DNA from: an uncultured Pelagibacteraceae bacterium
GTDB lineage: Bacteria > Pseudomonadota > Alphaproteobacteria > Pelagibacterales > AG-422-B15
Assembly: GCA_902517885.1 (NCBI GenBank)
Contig: CABYDZ010000002.1
Location: forward strand, 135,805-198,812
Reading direction: 5' to 3'
DNA: 63,008 nt
The notes under the pieces are model-generated. The model worked only from the letters and a program-made list of their open reading frames with translations, was not told the DNA's origin and did no database searches. This document shows positions 8,654 to 17,811 of this stretch, in pieces. A program made the translations under genes and the position numbers. Numbering within the stretch: the stretch's first letter is position 1; every line of letters starts with the position of its first letter.

Positions 8654-9381
8654 AATTTCAATTCTTAAATTCTCCCAATTTTGATAAAAGAAAATATAGA
8701 AAAATAAAATATCTTATAATTCATTATACAGGCATGCTTTCATCAGCTGAGTCCTTAAAAAGACTGCAATCAAAAAAAGCCAAAGTCAGTTCACACTATT
8801 TTATAAATGAATACGGAAAAATCATTCAGCTCGTAAAAGATCATGACATTGCTTGGCATGCAGGTATCTCTTTTTGGGGATCAGACAAAAATCTCAATTC
8901 AAAATCAATTGGAATAGAGATTCAGAATAAAGGTCAAGAATTTGGCTATCATAAATTTAACAAGTCTCAGGTAAATGCTATTGCAAAGTTAATATTATAT
9001 TTAAAAAATAAATATCAAATTAATGATGCGTTCATTTTAGGACACTCTGATATCGCTCCATTAAGAAAACTAGACCCTGGTTATTTGTTTCCCTGGAAAG
9101 CATTAAATAAAAAAGGCATAGGCTTGCTTCCAAAAAAGAATAATTCTAATAAAGAATTAAACCCATCAGATATAAAAAACCTACAAATGTTATTGAGTGA
9201 CTTTGGTTATAAAATTTCTATTAATGGATTAATGGACAAGGAAACCCTTCAAGTTATTCATGCTTTTGAAAGTCATTATTGCCCTGAAGAACTAGAAGAA
9301 TTCTCTGTTAAACATAAATTGATAGGATATCTGCGAAATTTATTAAAATTTAAACACAGAAGCTTGACCAAAAAACACTAA
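8650..9381 (+). CDS. N-acetylmuramoyl-L-alanine amidase (AmiD/AmpD type)
   Basis: 243 residues. Amidase_2 domain: IIHYTGM (zinc His near residue 25), SSHYFINEYG, IAWHAGISFWG, SIGIEIQN (catalytic Glu region) and GHSDIAPLRKLDPG (second zinc His and the conserved Lys/Asp). A short C-terminal helical region resembles a peptidoglycan-binding domain. It cleaves the amide bond between MurNAc and the stem peptide, in wall recycling or remodelling. No clear signal peptide, so it is likely cytoplasmic like AmpD. It sits next to rnpB and mraZ. Confidence 0.85.
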   Translation: MKFQFLNSPNFDKRKYRKIKYLIIHYTGMLSSAESLKRLQSKKAKVSSHYFINEYGKIIQLVKDHDIAWHAGISFWGSDKNLNSKSIGIEIQNKGQEFGYHKFNKSQVNAIAKLILYLKNKYQINDAFILGHSDIAPLRKLDPGYLFPWKALNKKGIGLLPKKNNSNKELNPSDIKNLQMLLSDFGYKISINGLMDKETLQVIHAFESHYCPEELEEFSVKHKLIGYLRNLLKFKHRSLTKKH

Positions 9382-9392
9382 GACTGTAAATG
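9364..9392 (+). promoter_or_regulatory. candidate promoter of rnpB
   Basis: TTGACC at 9364-9369 and TAAATG at 9387-9392 are separated by 17 bases. This places a start point 5-8 bases downstream, at the first bases of the P1 helix of RNase P RNA (9397 onward). The -35 lies inside the end of the amidase gene. The -10 is weak, so the call leans on the geometry. Confidence 0.4.
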
Positions 9393-9396
9393 ATAT

Positions 9397-9753
9397 TTGC
9401 CAGATAATTGGATGACTGCTTTACTTGTAAAGAGGAAAGTCCGGGCTCCACAAGACAATGGTGCCGGGTAATACCCGGCGGGGGCGACCCCAGGGAAAGT
9501 GCCGCAGAAAATAAACCGCCTTAATTGAAATTTATAAGGTAAGGGTGAAAAGGTGAGGTAAGAGCTCACCGCTTTTTTGGTAACAAAAAAGGCATGGTAA
9601 ACCCCGCCAGGAGCAAGATCAAATAGAGTTACAATAGTTAGTCTTGACTGTAACTGGGTTGATCGCATGATTCGTGTGGTAACACTCGAACTAGATGAAT
9701 AGTCATAGATTTTTATTAAATCACAGAACCCGGCTTATAGATTATCTGGCAAT
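9397..9753 (+). ncRNA. rnpB: RNase P RNA (bacterial type A)
   Basis: The conserved region GAGGAAAGTCCGGGCTCCAC (9431-9450) and the 3' element ACAGAACCCGGCTTA (9723-9737) are both present. P1 closes the molecule: TTGCCAGATAAT at 9397-9408 pairs perfectly with ATTATCTGGCAA at 9741-9752. Length and internal GGCGGGGGCGACCCC-type elements fit a type A ribozyme, which removes 5' leaders from tRNA precursors together with the RnpA protein. No U-rich intrinsic terminator follows. Confidence 0.97.
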
Positions 9754-9856
9754 TTTATATCTATTTATTTTCAATAACTTATAAAATTTGCTTAAAGTAA
9801 AAAATCACATAAGCTGCTGAAAAATATAACTAATCCAAAAAAAGCTATAGACATTA

Positions 9857-9900
9857 CCCATTAGATCCCATACTATCCCATGTAATCCCAATTTAACCCA
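9857..9900. promoter_or_regulatory. MraZ-type operator: five CCCA boxes at exact 10-base spacing
   Basis: CCCA occurs at 9857, 9867, 9877, 9887 and 9897, each box 10 bases from the next, with AT-rich spacers. Read on the minus strand this is TGGG-N6 repeated five times. MraZ proteins are known to bind tandem TGGG-containing repeats with one-turn spacing upstream of their own operon. The array ends 47 bases before the mraZ ATG, so autoregulation of the whole division cluster is likely. Repeat and spacing are seen directly; the function is inferred. Confidence 0.8.
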
Positions 9901-9947
9901 AACGAGGTAATTTGTTGATTATTTTAATAACTAACTTTTTTTATAAA

Positions 9948-10400
9948 ATGGCATTGTTTCTATCTACTTATATTAATCGCATAGACAAGAAAGGTCGTGT
10001 TTCAGTACCTTCATCATTCAGAAGTGTACTTGAACAAAATGGTCTTAAGGGAATGATTTGTTACCCTTCACCAACCCTTCAATCAATTGAAGGCTGTGCA
10101 ATTAATCGAATGCAGAAAATAAGTGATGCGATTGAGTCTGCTGGACCTTTTAGTGAAGAAAGAAATACTTTTTCATCTTCTATATTTGCAGACAGTCATC
10201 AAATTCATTTTGATCAAGAAGGTAGAGTAATAATACCTGGTGAATTAATTGTATCAGCAGGAATTATTGATCAAGTTTCATTTGTAGGGATGGGGGAAAC
10301 ATTTCAAATGTGGAACCCGACTACGTATGAAGACTATAAAAAAGATAAATCAAATAGTGCGAAGAATAATTTAGCAAATCTCAAATGGAGTAATCAATAA
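9948..10400 (+). CDS. mraZ: transcriptional regulator MraZ
   Basis: 150 residues from ATG 9948, chosen because MALFLSTYINRIDKKGRVSVP lines up with the N-terminus of alphaproteobacterial MraZ; an upstream in-frame TTG (9912 or 9915) sits behind a GAGG and cannot be fully excluded. Two AbrB-like double-psi beta-barrel halves are visible: RIDKKGRVSVPSSFR and HFDQEGRVIIPGELI. MraZ forms a ring and binds repeats upstream of its own gene, normally repressing the division cluster. Unusually the next gene is ftsZ, not rsmH. No strong ribosome site precedes this ATG. Confidence 0.93.
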   Translation: MALFLSTYINRIDKKGRVSVPSSFRSVLEQNGLKGMICYPSPTLQSIEGCAINRMQKISDAIESAGPFSEERNTFSSSIFADSHQIHFDQEGRVIIPGELIVSAGIIDQVSFVGMGETFQMWNPTTYEDYKKDKSNSAKNNLANLKWSNQ

Positions 10401-10425
10401 CTAATGAAAACAGGAGGGTAATTTC

Positions 10426-11955
10426 ATGGTTTTAAATTTAAGCGTTCCAGAACTAAAAGAACTTAAGCCTAAGATAACTGTGTTTGGAGTCGGAGGTGCA
10501 GGCGGCAATGCGATCAACAACATGATTGAAGCAGGTTTATCCGGTGTTGAGTTTGTGGCAGCCAATACAGATGCACAGGCCCTTTCTAAATCATTAAGTG
10601 ACTCTAAGATGCAACTAGGAGTTCAAGTAACAAAAGGTCTTGGCGCAGGTTCACATCCTGATATTGGAAAGTCTTCAGCTGATGAAACTAAGCATGAAAT
10701 CATGGAACGTTTAGAGGGAACTAATATGCTTTTCATCACGGCTGGTATGGGTGGAGGCACTGGTACAGGTGCTGCACCAGTAATTGCACGGGTAGCAAAA
10801 GAATTGGGCATCCTCACTGTTGCAGTTGTTACAAAACCATTTCAATTTGAGGGAGCTGGCAGAATGCGTATCGCTGAGCAAGGCCTCAAAGAATTAGAGC
10901 ATTTAGTAGATACAACAATTGTAATACCTAACCAAAACTTATTTAAAGTCGCTGATGAAAAAACAACTTTCGCAGATGCTTTTTCAATGGCGGATAATGT
11001 TTTACATGCAGGGGTAAGAAGTATTACAGATTTAATGGTTGTTCCTGGACTTATAAATTTAGATTTTGCAGATGTAAAAACAATCATGAATAACATGGGG
11101 CGCGCCATGATGGGAACAGGAGAAGCTTCTGGTGAAAATAGAGCCATTGAATGTGCCCATAATGCCGTAACGAACCCATTACTTGATGACTATTCACTTG
11201 ATGGAGCTAAAGGACTTCTCATTAATATAACTGGTGGGACTGACCTTACTCTTCATGAAGTGGACAAAATTACAAACGAGATTCGAGAACAGGTTCATCC
11301 TGATGCAGATGTAATTGTGGGATCAATTTTTGACGACAAACTTGAAGGCAAGGCAAGAGTTTCTGTTGTAGCCACAGGATTAGACTCACATCCAAAGCCA
11401 ACTAAATCAATTGTAGATTTACAAATAACAAGAAATTCTGCTGTATCATCAATGGCGGCTACACCAGCAGCAAATTCAAACTCAGTACAAGCTTCGTTAA
11501 GCAATGAAGAGATAAATGAAGAAGTAAATGAAAATTCTGATCCATATATGTTCATGGATAAGGAGGATTCTAATATTCACTCTGAAACTGATATTGAAGA
11601 TACCCAAGTTGTGATAGAACCAGAAATGGCAGCTGAAGAAGAAGTTGAGCCAGAGCCAATCACTGAACCAGAAATGGCAGCTGAAGAAGAAGTTGAGCCA
11701 GAGCCAATCACTGAGCCAGAGCCAATCACTGAACCAGAGATGGTTACTGAGGATGGGGCTCCTAATAGCATAATGGATTTAATAAATGCTAATAGAGAAA
11801 ATAATGAGTCAGATGCACCTGATCTTTTTAGTGGTCAAAACATTCATCAATTAGACGACATAAATGATACTAAGGATGAAGAAATAGCTGAAGAAAGTGA
11901 AACTGATCAGGATTTATTAGAAATTCCTTCATTCCTTAGAAGACAGAGTAAATGA
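10426..11955 (+). CDS. ftsZ: cell division GTPase FtsZ
   Basis: 509 residues with a strong ribosome site (AGGAGG, 10411-10416). GTP-binding G-box GGGTGTG at residues 109-115 and the catalytic T7 loop NLDFADV at 212-218 are intact. After about residue 330 comes a long acidic linker with a duplicated 16-residue block, then the conserved C-terminal peptide [10 protein letters not shown] (498-507) that binds FtsA and other partners. FtsZ polymerises into the division ring. It lies between mraZ and rsmH instead of after ftsA. Its last 4 bases overlap rsmH. Confidence 0.98.
   Translation: MVLNLSVPELKELKPKITVFGVGGAGGNAINNMIEAGLSGVEFVAANTDAQALSKSLSDSKMQLGVQVTKGLGAGSHPDIGKSSADETKHEIMERLEGTNMLFITAGMGGGTGTGAAPVIARVAKELGILTVAVVTKPFQFEGAGRMRIAEQGLKELEHLVDTTIVIPNQNLFKVADEKTTFADAFSMADNVLHAGVRSITDLMVVPGLINLDFADVKTIMNNMGRAMMGTGEASGENRAIECAHNAVTNPLLDDYSLDGAKGLLINITGGTDLTLHEVDKITNEIREQVHPDADVIVGSIFDDKLEGKARVSVVATGLDSHPKPTKSIVDLQITRNSAVSSMAATPAANSNSVQASLSNEEINEEVNENSDPYMFMDKEDSNIHSETDIEDTQVVIEPEMAAEEEVEPEPITEPEMAAEEEVEPEPITEPEPITEPEMVTEDGAPNSIMDLINANRENNESDAPDLFSGQNIHQLDDINDTKDEEIAEESETDQDLLEIPSFLRRQSK
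11617..11730 (+). repeat. 48-bp tandem duplication in the ftsZ linker
   Basis: Bases 11617-11664 and 11665-11712 are identical 48-bp units encoding [16 protein letters not shown] twice. An 18-bp partial unit (EPEPIT, 11713-11730) and a diverged start of a further unit follow. Perfect identity at the base level points to a recent duplication that keeps the frame and lengthens the disordered acidic linker. Confidence 0.95.
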
Positions 11956-12875
11956 CGAGTAAAGAATTGGCTCACAAGCCAGTTCTTATAAATGAGATAA
12001 TAAAGTTAACCAGGCCTAAAGATAATGAAACGTACTTCGATGCAACATTTGGAAATGGAGGATACTCGAAAGAATTTCTTGAGCTCACTAACTGCAATAT
12101 TATTGCAATTGATAGGGATCCATTTGCTAATCAAATTGCTAATGAATTTAAAAAAAAATATGGCAAAAGGTTCGATTTTTTCCATTCTAAATTTAGTAAA
12201 ATTAACGAAGTTATGGAAAAAACCGAGGAAAAAGAAATTGACGGTTTCGTATTTGATATAGGAGTTTCATCAATGCAATTAGATTTTCCAGAAAGAGGTT
12301 TTTCTTTTATGAAAGAGGGTCCATTAGATATGCGAATGGGTCAAGAAGGAACAACTGCGTATGATGTGGTAAATTCAAAAAGCCATGAAGAATTAGCTGA
12401 TATCATTTATTATTATGGTGATGAAAAAAACTCCAGAAGAATTGCCCGAGAAATTGAAATTTACCGTAAATCAAAAAAAATTGAAACAACTTTAGAACTA
12501 GCAGAAGTTATCAAAAAATGTTCCTCAAATAAATATTATAAAAAACATCCTGCTACTAAAACTTTTCAGGCTTTAAGAATTTATATAAATAATGAATTAG
12601 AAGAACTACATTCTGGCCTTAATCACGCATTAAAATATTTAAAAAAAAATGGAAATTTATGTGTTGTTACCTTCCATTCGCTTGAGGATAGACTTGTGAA
12701 AAACTTTTTAAGAATAGCAAGTCAAAATAACAAGATAAATAAAGTTCTCAAACCTAGTAAAGAAGAGATTGAATATAATTCACGCTCAAGATCAGCCAAG
12801 CTAAGGTTTTACGAGAAGAATAATCTAGAATTTGGTTATGTACCTATTGAAGATTTGGGATTTAAACAATCATGA
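11952..12875 (+). CDS. rsmH: 16S rRNA m4C1402 methyltransferase RsmH (MraW)
   Basis: 307 residues. [10 protein letters not shown] at the N-terminus, [10 protein letters not shown] (SAM motif I), [13 protein letters not shown] and the C-terminal [13 protein letters not shown] are the RsmH signatures. It methylates N4 of C1402 in the decoding centre of 16S rRNA. It is coupled to ftsZ upstream (ATGA overlap) and ftsL downstream (4-base overlap at 12872-12875). Confidence 0.97.
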   Translation: MTSKELAHKPVLINEIIKLTRPKDNETYFDATFGNGGYSKEFLELTNCNIIAIDRDPFANQIANEFKKKYGKRFDFFHSKFSKINEVMEKTEEKEIDGFVFDIGVSSMQLDFPERGFSFMKEGPLDMRMGQEGTTAYDVVNSKSHEELADIIYYYGDEKNSRRIAREIEIYRKSKKIETTLELAEVIKKCSSNKYYKKHPATKTFQALRIYINNELEELHSGLNHALKYLKKNGNLCVVTFHSLEDRLVKNFLRIASQNNKINKVLKPSKEEIEYNSRSRSAKLRFYEKNNLEFGYVPIEDLGFKQS

Positions 12876-13216
12876 TTAGTGGTTTATTTAAAATTTTCTC
12901 AGTGATCATCTTATTAATAGGATTGCTTGCAATAATGATCATAAAAAATATCTCAGCTGAAAAACAAAACTATATCAATGAACTAGAAATTACCCTTAGA
13001 GAAGAGCAAAATAAGAGTGAGCTTTTTAAAATAGAATGGGATCATATGATCTCACCTATCAATTTAAAAAAGATATCTGAAATGGTCATATCCAATGATT
13101 ATACTAAATACTTCGTAGTTTTAGACAAAGATGATCTAGGTCAAGAAAATCAAGTATTCCAGGATATCATTGCAGTTGATATGCCTTCAAAGAAAATTAT
13201 AAGCCCTGCACGTTAG
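12872..13216 (+). CDS. ftsL: FtsL-like division protein
   Basis: 114 residues: one membrane helix (about 5-24) followed by a periplasmic helical region that looks like a coiled coil (about 27-60). Sequence is poorly conserved, as is usual for FtsL; identification rests on topology, size and position between rsmH and ftsI. FtsL joins FtsQ and FtsB to activate FtsWI septal synthesis. No ftsB gene is seen here. Confidence 0.75.
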   Translation: MISGLFKIFSVIILLIGLLAIMIIKNISAEKQNYINELEITLREEQNKSELFKIEWDHMISPINLKKISEMVISNDYTKYFVVLDKDDLGQENQVFQDIIAVDMPSKKIISPAR

Positions 13217-13222
13217 AATTTT

Positions 13223-15001
13223 GTGAGAAAGAGAAAAAATTCTGGAAAAAAGAAAATAGATATTTATCAAAAAAGTTTTTCATTTACTCATCGATACAAT
13301 GCTGAAAAATTTGCTATTGAGAAAATAAATTCAATAAAGCAAAGCTTCGCAATTAAGATTAATAATCGTCTAATTTTGTCAGCAATCATATTCAGTACTT
13401 TGTTTATTGCTATTACAATTAAAATGATTGAAATTAATCTCTTCTATGTTGAAAAAAACCGCTATTTTGTGTCATCGATAGATGAGGAAAGGCGTAATAT
13501 ATTAGATAGAAACAATATTTCTCTAACAGCTAACTTACAAATGTCTGATGTTGGTATTGATCCTAAAAAAATCTATGATCGTGAGTCATTCATAAAGAAA
13601 GTCTCATCTTTGTATTATGACATATCAGCAAATGATTTAGAAAATAGAATTAACTCTGGTAAATGGTTTTACTTGAAGCGCAATATAAGTCCCAATGAAC
13701 TTCAGAAAGTTATTGACCTTGGAGAAACTGGTATAGAGATTAAAGATATTTATAAGAGAAAGTATCTTCATAAAGAGCTATTTAGCCATCTGATAGGAAA
13801 AGTAGATATTGATAACGAGGGTGTTTCAGGAATGGAAAAATCATTCAACGCATCATTAAATAATCAAAATGAAAGCGATGTTATCTCCTCAGTAGATACA
13901 AGAATACAACATATAGTAAGAGATGAAATATTGGATTCTATGAAGTTATACAAAGCGACTGGTGGATCAGGGCTTGTTATGGAGGTAAATACTGGTGAAA
14001 TTTTGTCCATGGTTTCACTTCCTGACTTTGATCCTAATAGTAAAAATTTTGATGAAAATTCGACATTTAATAAAAACACTCTGGGTGTTTATGAATTTGG
14101 TTCAGTTATGAAAATATTTACAACCGCAATTGGAATTGAAGAAAATATATTTAAGCCTAATACACTTTATGAAATTGATGATCATATTTATATTGATAAG
14201 CATAAAGTGCATGATGTTCATCGCCCCTGTGAAACTAAAAAATGTACAGTTGAAGAAATATTTGTGCATTCATCTAATGTTGGCACTATTAAAATGATTA
14301 GAGATATTGGGCCTGATTTACAAAAAAAATATCTATTAGATCTCGGCTTATTGAATCAGGTAATTATTAATTTACCAGAACGAGCAGAACCACTCGTTCC
14401 TGATCCTTGGACAATGGCTAGTACTGAGTCCATCTCATATGGCTATGGACTTTCAATATCTCCTCTTCATTTAGCTTTAGCTACTTCAACGGTATTAAAT
14501 GGAGGTTACATAATAGAGCCGTCATTGATAAAAAAAGATAATCAATTATTCAAAAATCAAATATTTTCAGAACAAACAAGTGAGATTATGAGATACTTAC
14601 TCAATCGCGTCGTAGACGAAGGAACAGCAAAAGATGCCTTTGGTAAAGAGTCGAGTAAAAAATTCGTAGGTAAAGATAGTGATTACAGATACTTAGTTGG
14701 AGGAAAAACAGGCACTGCAGAGAAAATTAGTAATAAGGCATATTCAAGCGATAAATTAACTACTTTTATATCATCCTTTCCAATCAATAAGCCTAAATAT
14801 CTCGTGCTTGTTTCACTAGATAATCCAGAAGGAGTAATTGGTGAGTATGATACTCCTTATAATACATGGGGTTATAGCGATGCAGGATGGAATGTAGCTA
14901 GAACTTCACGATTAATAATTGATAGAATAAGTCCTATTTTAGACACAAAAAGTAAATATTTACCAAGTGATAATTTATTAATTAATACATCACTGCAATA
15001 A
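13223..15001 (+). CDS. ftsI: septal peptidoglycan transpeptidase FtsI (PBP3)
   Basis: 592 residues, GTG start. A basic cytoplasmic tail, one membrane helix (about 50-68), a PBP dimer domain, then the penicillin-binding transpeptidase domain with nucleophile motif SVMK (S294, K297), SSN (350-352) and KTGTA (495-499). It crosslinks stem peptides at the septum with its partner FtsW, encoded 5 kb downstream. The stop abuts the murE start. Confidence 0.96.
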   Translation: MRKRKNSGKKKIDIYQKSFSFTHRYNAEKFAIEKINSIKQSFAIKINNRLILSAIIFSTLFIAITIKMIEINLFYVEKNRYFVSSIDEERRNILDRNNISLTANLQMSDVGIDPKKIYDRESFIKKVSSLYYDISANDLENRINSGKWFYLKRNISPNELQKVIDLGETGIEIKDIYKRKYLHKELFSHLIGKVDIDNEGVSGMEKSFNASLNNQNESDVISSVDTRIQHIVRDEILDSMKLYKATGGSGLVMEVNTGEILSMVSLPDFDPNSKNFDENSTFNKNTLGVYEFGSVMKIFTTAIGIEENIFKPNTLYEIDDHIYIDKHKVHDVHRPCETKKCTVEEIFVHSSNVGTIKMIRDIGPDLQKKYLLDLGLLNQVIINLPERAEPLVPDPWTMASTESISYGYGLSISPLHLALATSTVLNGGYIIEPSLIKKDNQLFKNQIFSEQTSEIMRYLLNRVVDEGTAKDAFGKESSKKFVGKDSDYRYLVGGKTGTAEKISNKAYSSDKLTTFISSFPINKPKYLVLVSLDNPEGVIGEYDTPYNTWGYSDAGWNVARTSRLIIDRISPILDTKSKYLPSDNLLINTSLQ

Positions 15002-16438
15002 ATGACAAATAGTCGTCTCCTGAAAAAAATAAATTCAGACAAGGTTAAGTACAAAGATATTTGCTCTGACTCGAGAAAAATAAAGAAAGGTGACATTTTC
15101 TTTGCAATCCCCGGAAGTAATGCTGATGGGCTGAAGTATGTGAATGATGCAGTAGCTAAAGGTGCCTCTGCAATAGTTACTCCAATCAGAAAAAAAATAA
15201 AGATTTCATCAAATATCCCAATTTATAAGGTAAAAGATATTCGAAAAGAAATTTCTTTAGCAGCATTCGTAGTCCATAGTGAAACAATAGAAAAAAAAAT
15301 CGCTGTGACAGGAACAAATGGAAAAACATCAGTAACTTATTTTTTAAATTACATATTATCAAATTTAGGAGAAAAAACTGCAACAATAGGTACGTTAGGT
15401 AATTCTCTGATAAAAAAATTTAATACTGAAAATCTAACTTCTCCTGAGCCAGTTGACTTATCAAAACAGTTAAGAAAATTAAGTAATAATAAGATTAAGT
15501 ATCTTGTAATGGAAGCATCAAGTCATGGCTTACATCAAAAAAGGTTTTATGGATTAAAATTTGATGCTTGTGTACTTACAAACATTTCACAAGATCACTT
15601 AGATTATCATAAAACTATGTCACATTACATAATGAGTAAGCTCAAACTATTTTCTGATTATGTAAAAAAGGATAGTAAGATTATAGTTAACTCTGAAACT
15701 AAATATATTGATAGAGTTAAAAGATATTTAGAGAAAGAAAGCAATATTAGTCCAATATATTTTCAAAAAAATAATAAATTTAAAATAGTTAAGATAAAAA
15801 AAAATAAGTACAACGTAACGATAGTCGATGTAAAATTTGGTAAAGAGATTAAAAAATTTAAGTTTGCTAACTTTCCATTATTTCAAATACACAACTTCTT
15901 ATTGGCAACATTAACACTTTATTCTATGGGTCACAATTTAACTAAGATTCAAAAGTTAAGTCTAAAATGTCCTTCAGTACCAGGTCGCATGGAATTTGTT
16001 GGGAATACAAGAAACAGTGCCTCTGTATATATTGATTTTGCGCACACACCTGATGCTCTTCAAAATGCTTTAATAGAAGGTGGCAATCTTTGCAAATCAG
16101 AGCTGCATGTCGTTTTTGGATGTGGTGGAAACAGAGATTACTCAAAACGCCCAATAATGGGTAAAATTGCATCAAAATACGCAGATAATGTTGTTATCAC
16201 TGATGATAATCCACGCTTTGAGAATGCAAAAAAAATTAGAAAAGAAATCATTGATGATTGCAAAAACTTTTTGGAAATCTCAGATAGAAGAAAGGCCATA
16301 AAACATGCAATCAATCAACTAAGAAAAGGAGATTTACTAATTATTGCAGGTAAGGGGCATGAAAAAAATCAAATTATTAATGGCAAAGCTTACCCCTTTG
16401 ATGATGTGAAAATATCTAAAGGTTTACTAAAATTATGA
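15002..16438 (+). CDS. murE: UDP-MurNAc-tripeptide ligase MurE
   Basis: 478 residues. ATP-binding TGTNGKT at 103-109, central domain with MEASSHGL and NISQDHLDYH, and the substrate motif DNPR at 402-405, which in MurE enzymes selects meso-diaminopimelate. So the wall is predicted to be of the DAP type. It adds the third amino acid to UDP-MurNAc-L-Ala-D-Glu in the cytoplasm. Overlaps murF by 4 bases. Confidence 0.97.
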   Translation: MTNSRLLKKINSDKVKYKDICSDSRKIKKGDIFFAIPGSNADGLKYVNDAVAKGASAIVTPIRKKIKISSNIPIYKVKDIRKEISLAAFVVHSETIEKKIAVTGTNGKTSVTYFLNYILSNLGEKTATIGTLGNSLIKKFNTENLTSPEPVDLSKQLRKLSNNKIKYLVMEASSHGLHQKRFYGLKFDACVLTNISQDHLDYHKTMSHYIMSKLKLFSDYVKKDSKIIVNSETKYIDRVKRYLEKESNISPIYFQKNNKFKIVKIKKNKYNVTIVDVKFGKEIKKFKFANFPLFQIHNFLLATLTLYSMGHNLTKIQKLSLKCPSVPGRMEFVGNTRNSASVYIDFAHTPDALQNALIEGGNLCKSELHVVFGCGGNRDYSKRPIMGKIASKYADNVVITDDNPRFENAKKIRKEIIDDCKNFLEISDRRKAIKHAINQLRKGDLLIIAGKGHEKNQIINGKAYPFDDVKISKGLLKL

Positions 16439-17811
16439 AAGCAAGTCATATTTCAATTTTAGAGATTAATAATCTGTTTAATGCCAAGCACAGCGAAATA
16501 AAAATTACAGGTGCATCACTTGATACAAGAACCTTAAAAAAAGGAAATATTTTTTTTGCAATTAAAGGAAAAAATAATGACGGACATAAATTTATTAATC
16601 AAGCAGAAAAAAAGGGTGCATCTATAGCTTTTGTTCAAAAAATTAATTCTAAATCTAACCTTAAGCAAATTAGGGTAAAAAATACTCTATCTGCATTATT
16701 ATCTCTTGCTAAATACTACAGGTCCTTACTCAATACTCAAATTATTGGAATTACAGGCAGTGTAGGAAAAACTGGAACTAAGGATGCGATTTCGTTTATT
16801 TTAAAAGAGCATAAAAATATTTTTTGCTCGAGACAGTCTTATAATAATAAGTATGGAATGCCAATAGAAATTTTAAATATGCCAAGAAAAACAAAATTTG
16901 GTTTTTTTGAATTAGGCATGAATCATTCTGGAGAGATAAAAAGATTAGTAAAAATATTAAAACCAAATATTTCTATTATTTTAAATATTGAAAACGTACA
17001 CTTAGGTAATTTTAAATCTTTAAAAGAGATTGCTGTAGCGAAAAGTGAAATCTTTACATCTTCAGAAAATATTGATTCACTAATTCTTAATAAAGACACC
17101 AATCATTATAATTTGTTATATAGAAACTATAGAAATACTAAGATAAAAAATATTTATAATTATAGCAAAAAAAATAATTCAAATGTCTATATAAAAGAAA
17201 GAAAGGTAACAAAAAAAATTATACAGCTTAAAGTTAGTCTTCCAGGAGGCAAATTAGTTAGTTTTGGTGTCAGAATTGATCAGGAAAATCTAATCGATAA
17301 CTGCTTAGCAATTCTTACTTGCTTACATGCACTTAACATTGACCATAGATTTATTAAAAAGTTTAAAAACGTACCATTCACCAGTGGGCGAGGAAATATG
17401 ATTAGATGTAAATATAATAGTCACGAACTTAAGCTTTATGATCATTCATACAATGCAAGCCCAATTTCAATGAAGCAAACAATTGATATATTTGATAGCT
17501 TAAAAGAAAAGAATATTGTTTATTTGATTGGTGATATGAATGAACTGGGTCAAAAGGCTAGTTACTACCATACTAATCTAATTAAATTTTTAGATAAGAA
17601 AAAATTTGAAAAATGTTTATTTATTGGAAAGCATTTCAAAAAGTTAGAAAACAAAATTCATAATAATAAGATTTCTTTTTTTAAAGACATCAATCAGGTT
17701 ATCGACAATCTTGATGAAATAATAGAGAGTAATTATACAATTTTTGCTAAAGGATCTAATTCAATTAACATAAGAAGATTAATCACTCATCTTAAACAAG
17801 AAAACATATGA
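16435..17811 (+). CDS. murF: UDP-MurNAc-pentapeptide ligase MurF
   Basis: 458 residues. P-loop TGSVGKT at 107-113, ELGMNHSGEI and YNASPISM patterns characteristic of MurF. It attaches D-Ala-D-Ala to the tripeptide, completing the cytoplasmic precursor; the dipeptide comes from Ddl encoded at 24.7 kb. Very Lys/Asn-rich, like its neighbours. Overlaps mraY by 4 bases. Confidence 0.96.
   Translation: MKASHISILEINNLFNAKHSEIKITGASLDTRTLKKGNIFFAIKGKNNDGHKFINQAEKKGASIAFVQKINSKSNLKQIRVKNTLSALLSLAKYYRSLLNTQIIGITGSVGKTGTKDAISFILKEHKNIFCSRQSYNNKYGMPIEILNMPRKTKFGFFELGMNHSGEIKRLVKILKPNISIILNIENVHLGNFKSLKEIAVAKSEIFTSSENIDSLILNKDTNHYNLLYRNYRNTKIKNIYNYSKKNNSNVYIKERKVTKKIIQLKVSLPGGKLVSFGVRIDQENLIDNCLAILTCLHALNIDHRFIKKFKNVPFTSGRGNMIRCKYNSHELKLYDHSYNASPISMKQTIDIFDSLKEKNIVYLIGDMNELGQKASYYHTNLIKFLDKKKFEKCLFIGKHFKKLENKIHNNKISFFKDINQVIDNLDEIIESNYTIFAKGSNSINIRRLITHLKQENI

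Noticed and set aside
9378-9668. 96-codon minus-strand ORF
   Set aside because: It lies entirely across the RNase P RNA, whose structure and conserved bases explain the sequence.
9857-9900. Short CRISPR-like array
   Set aside because: Repeats are 4 bases with 6-base spacers, at exactly one helical turn, in front of mraZ; this is an operator.
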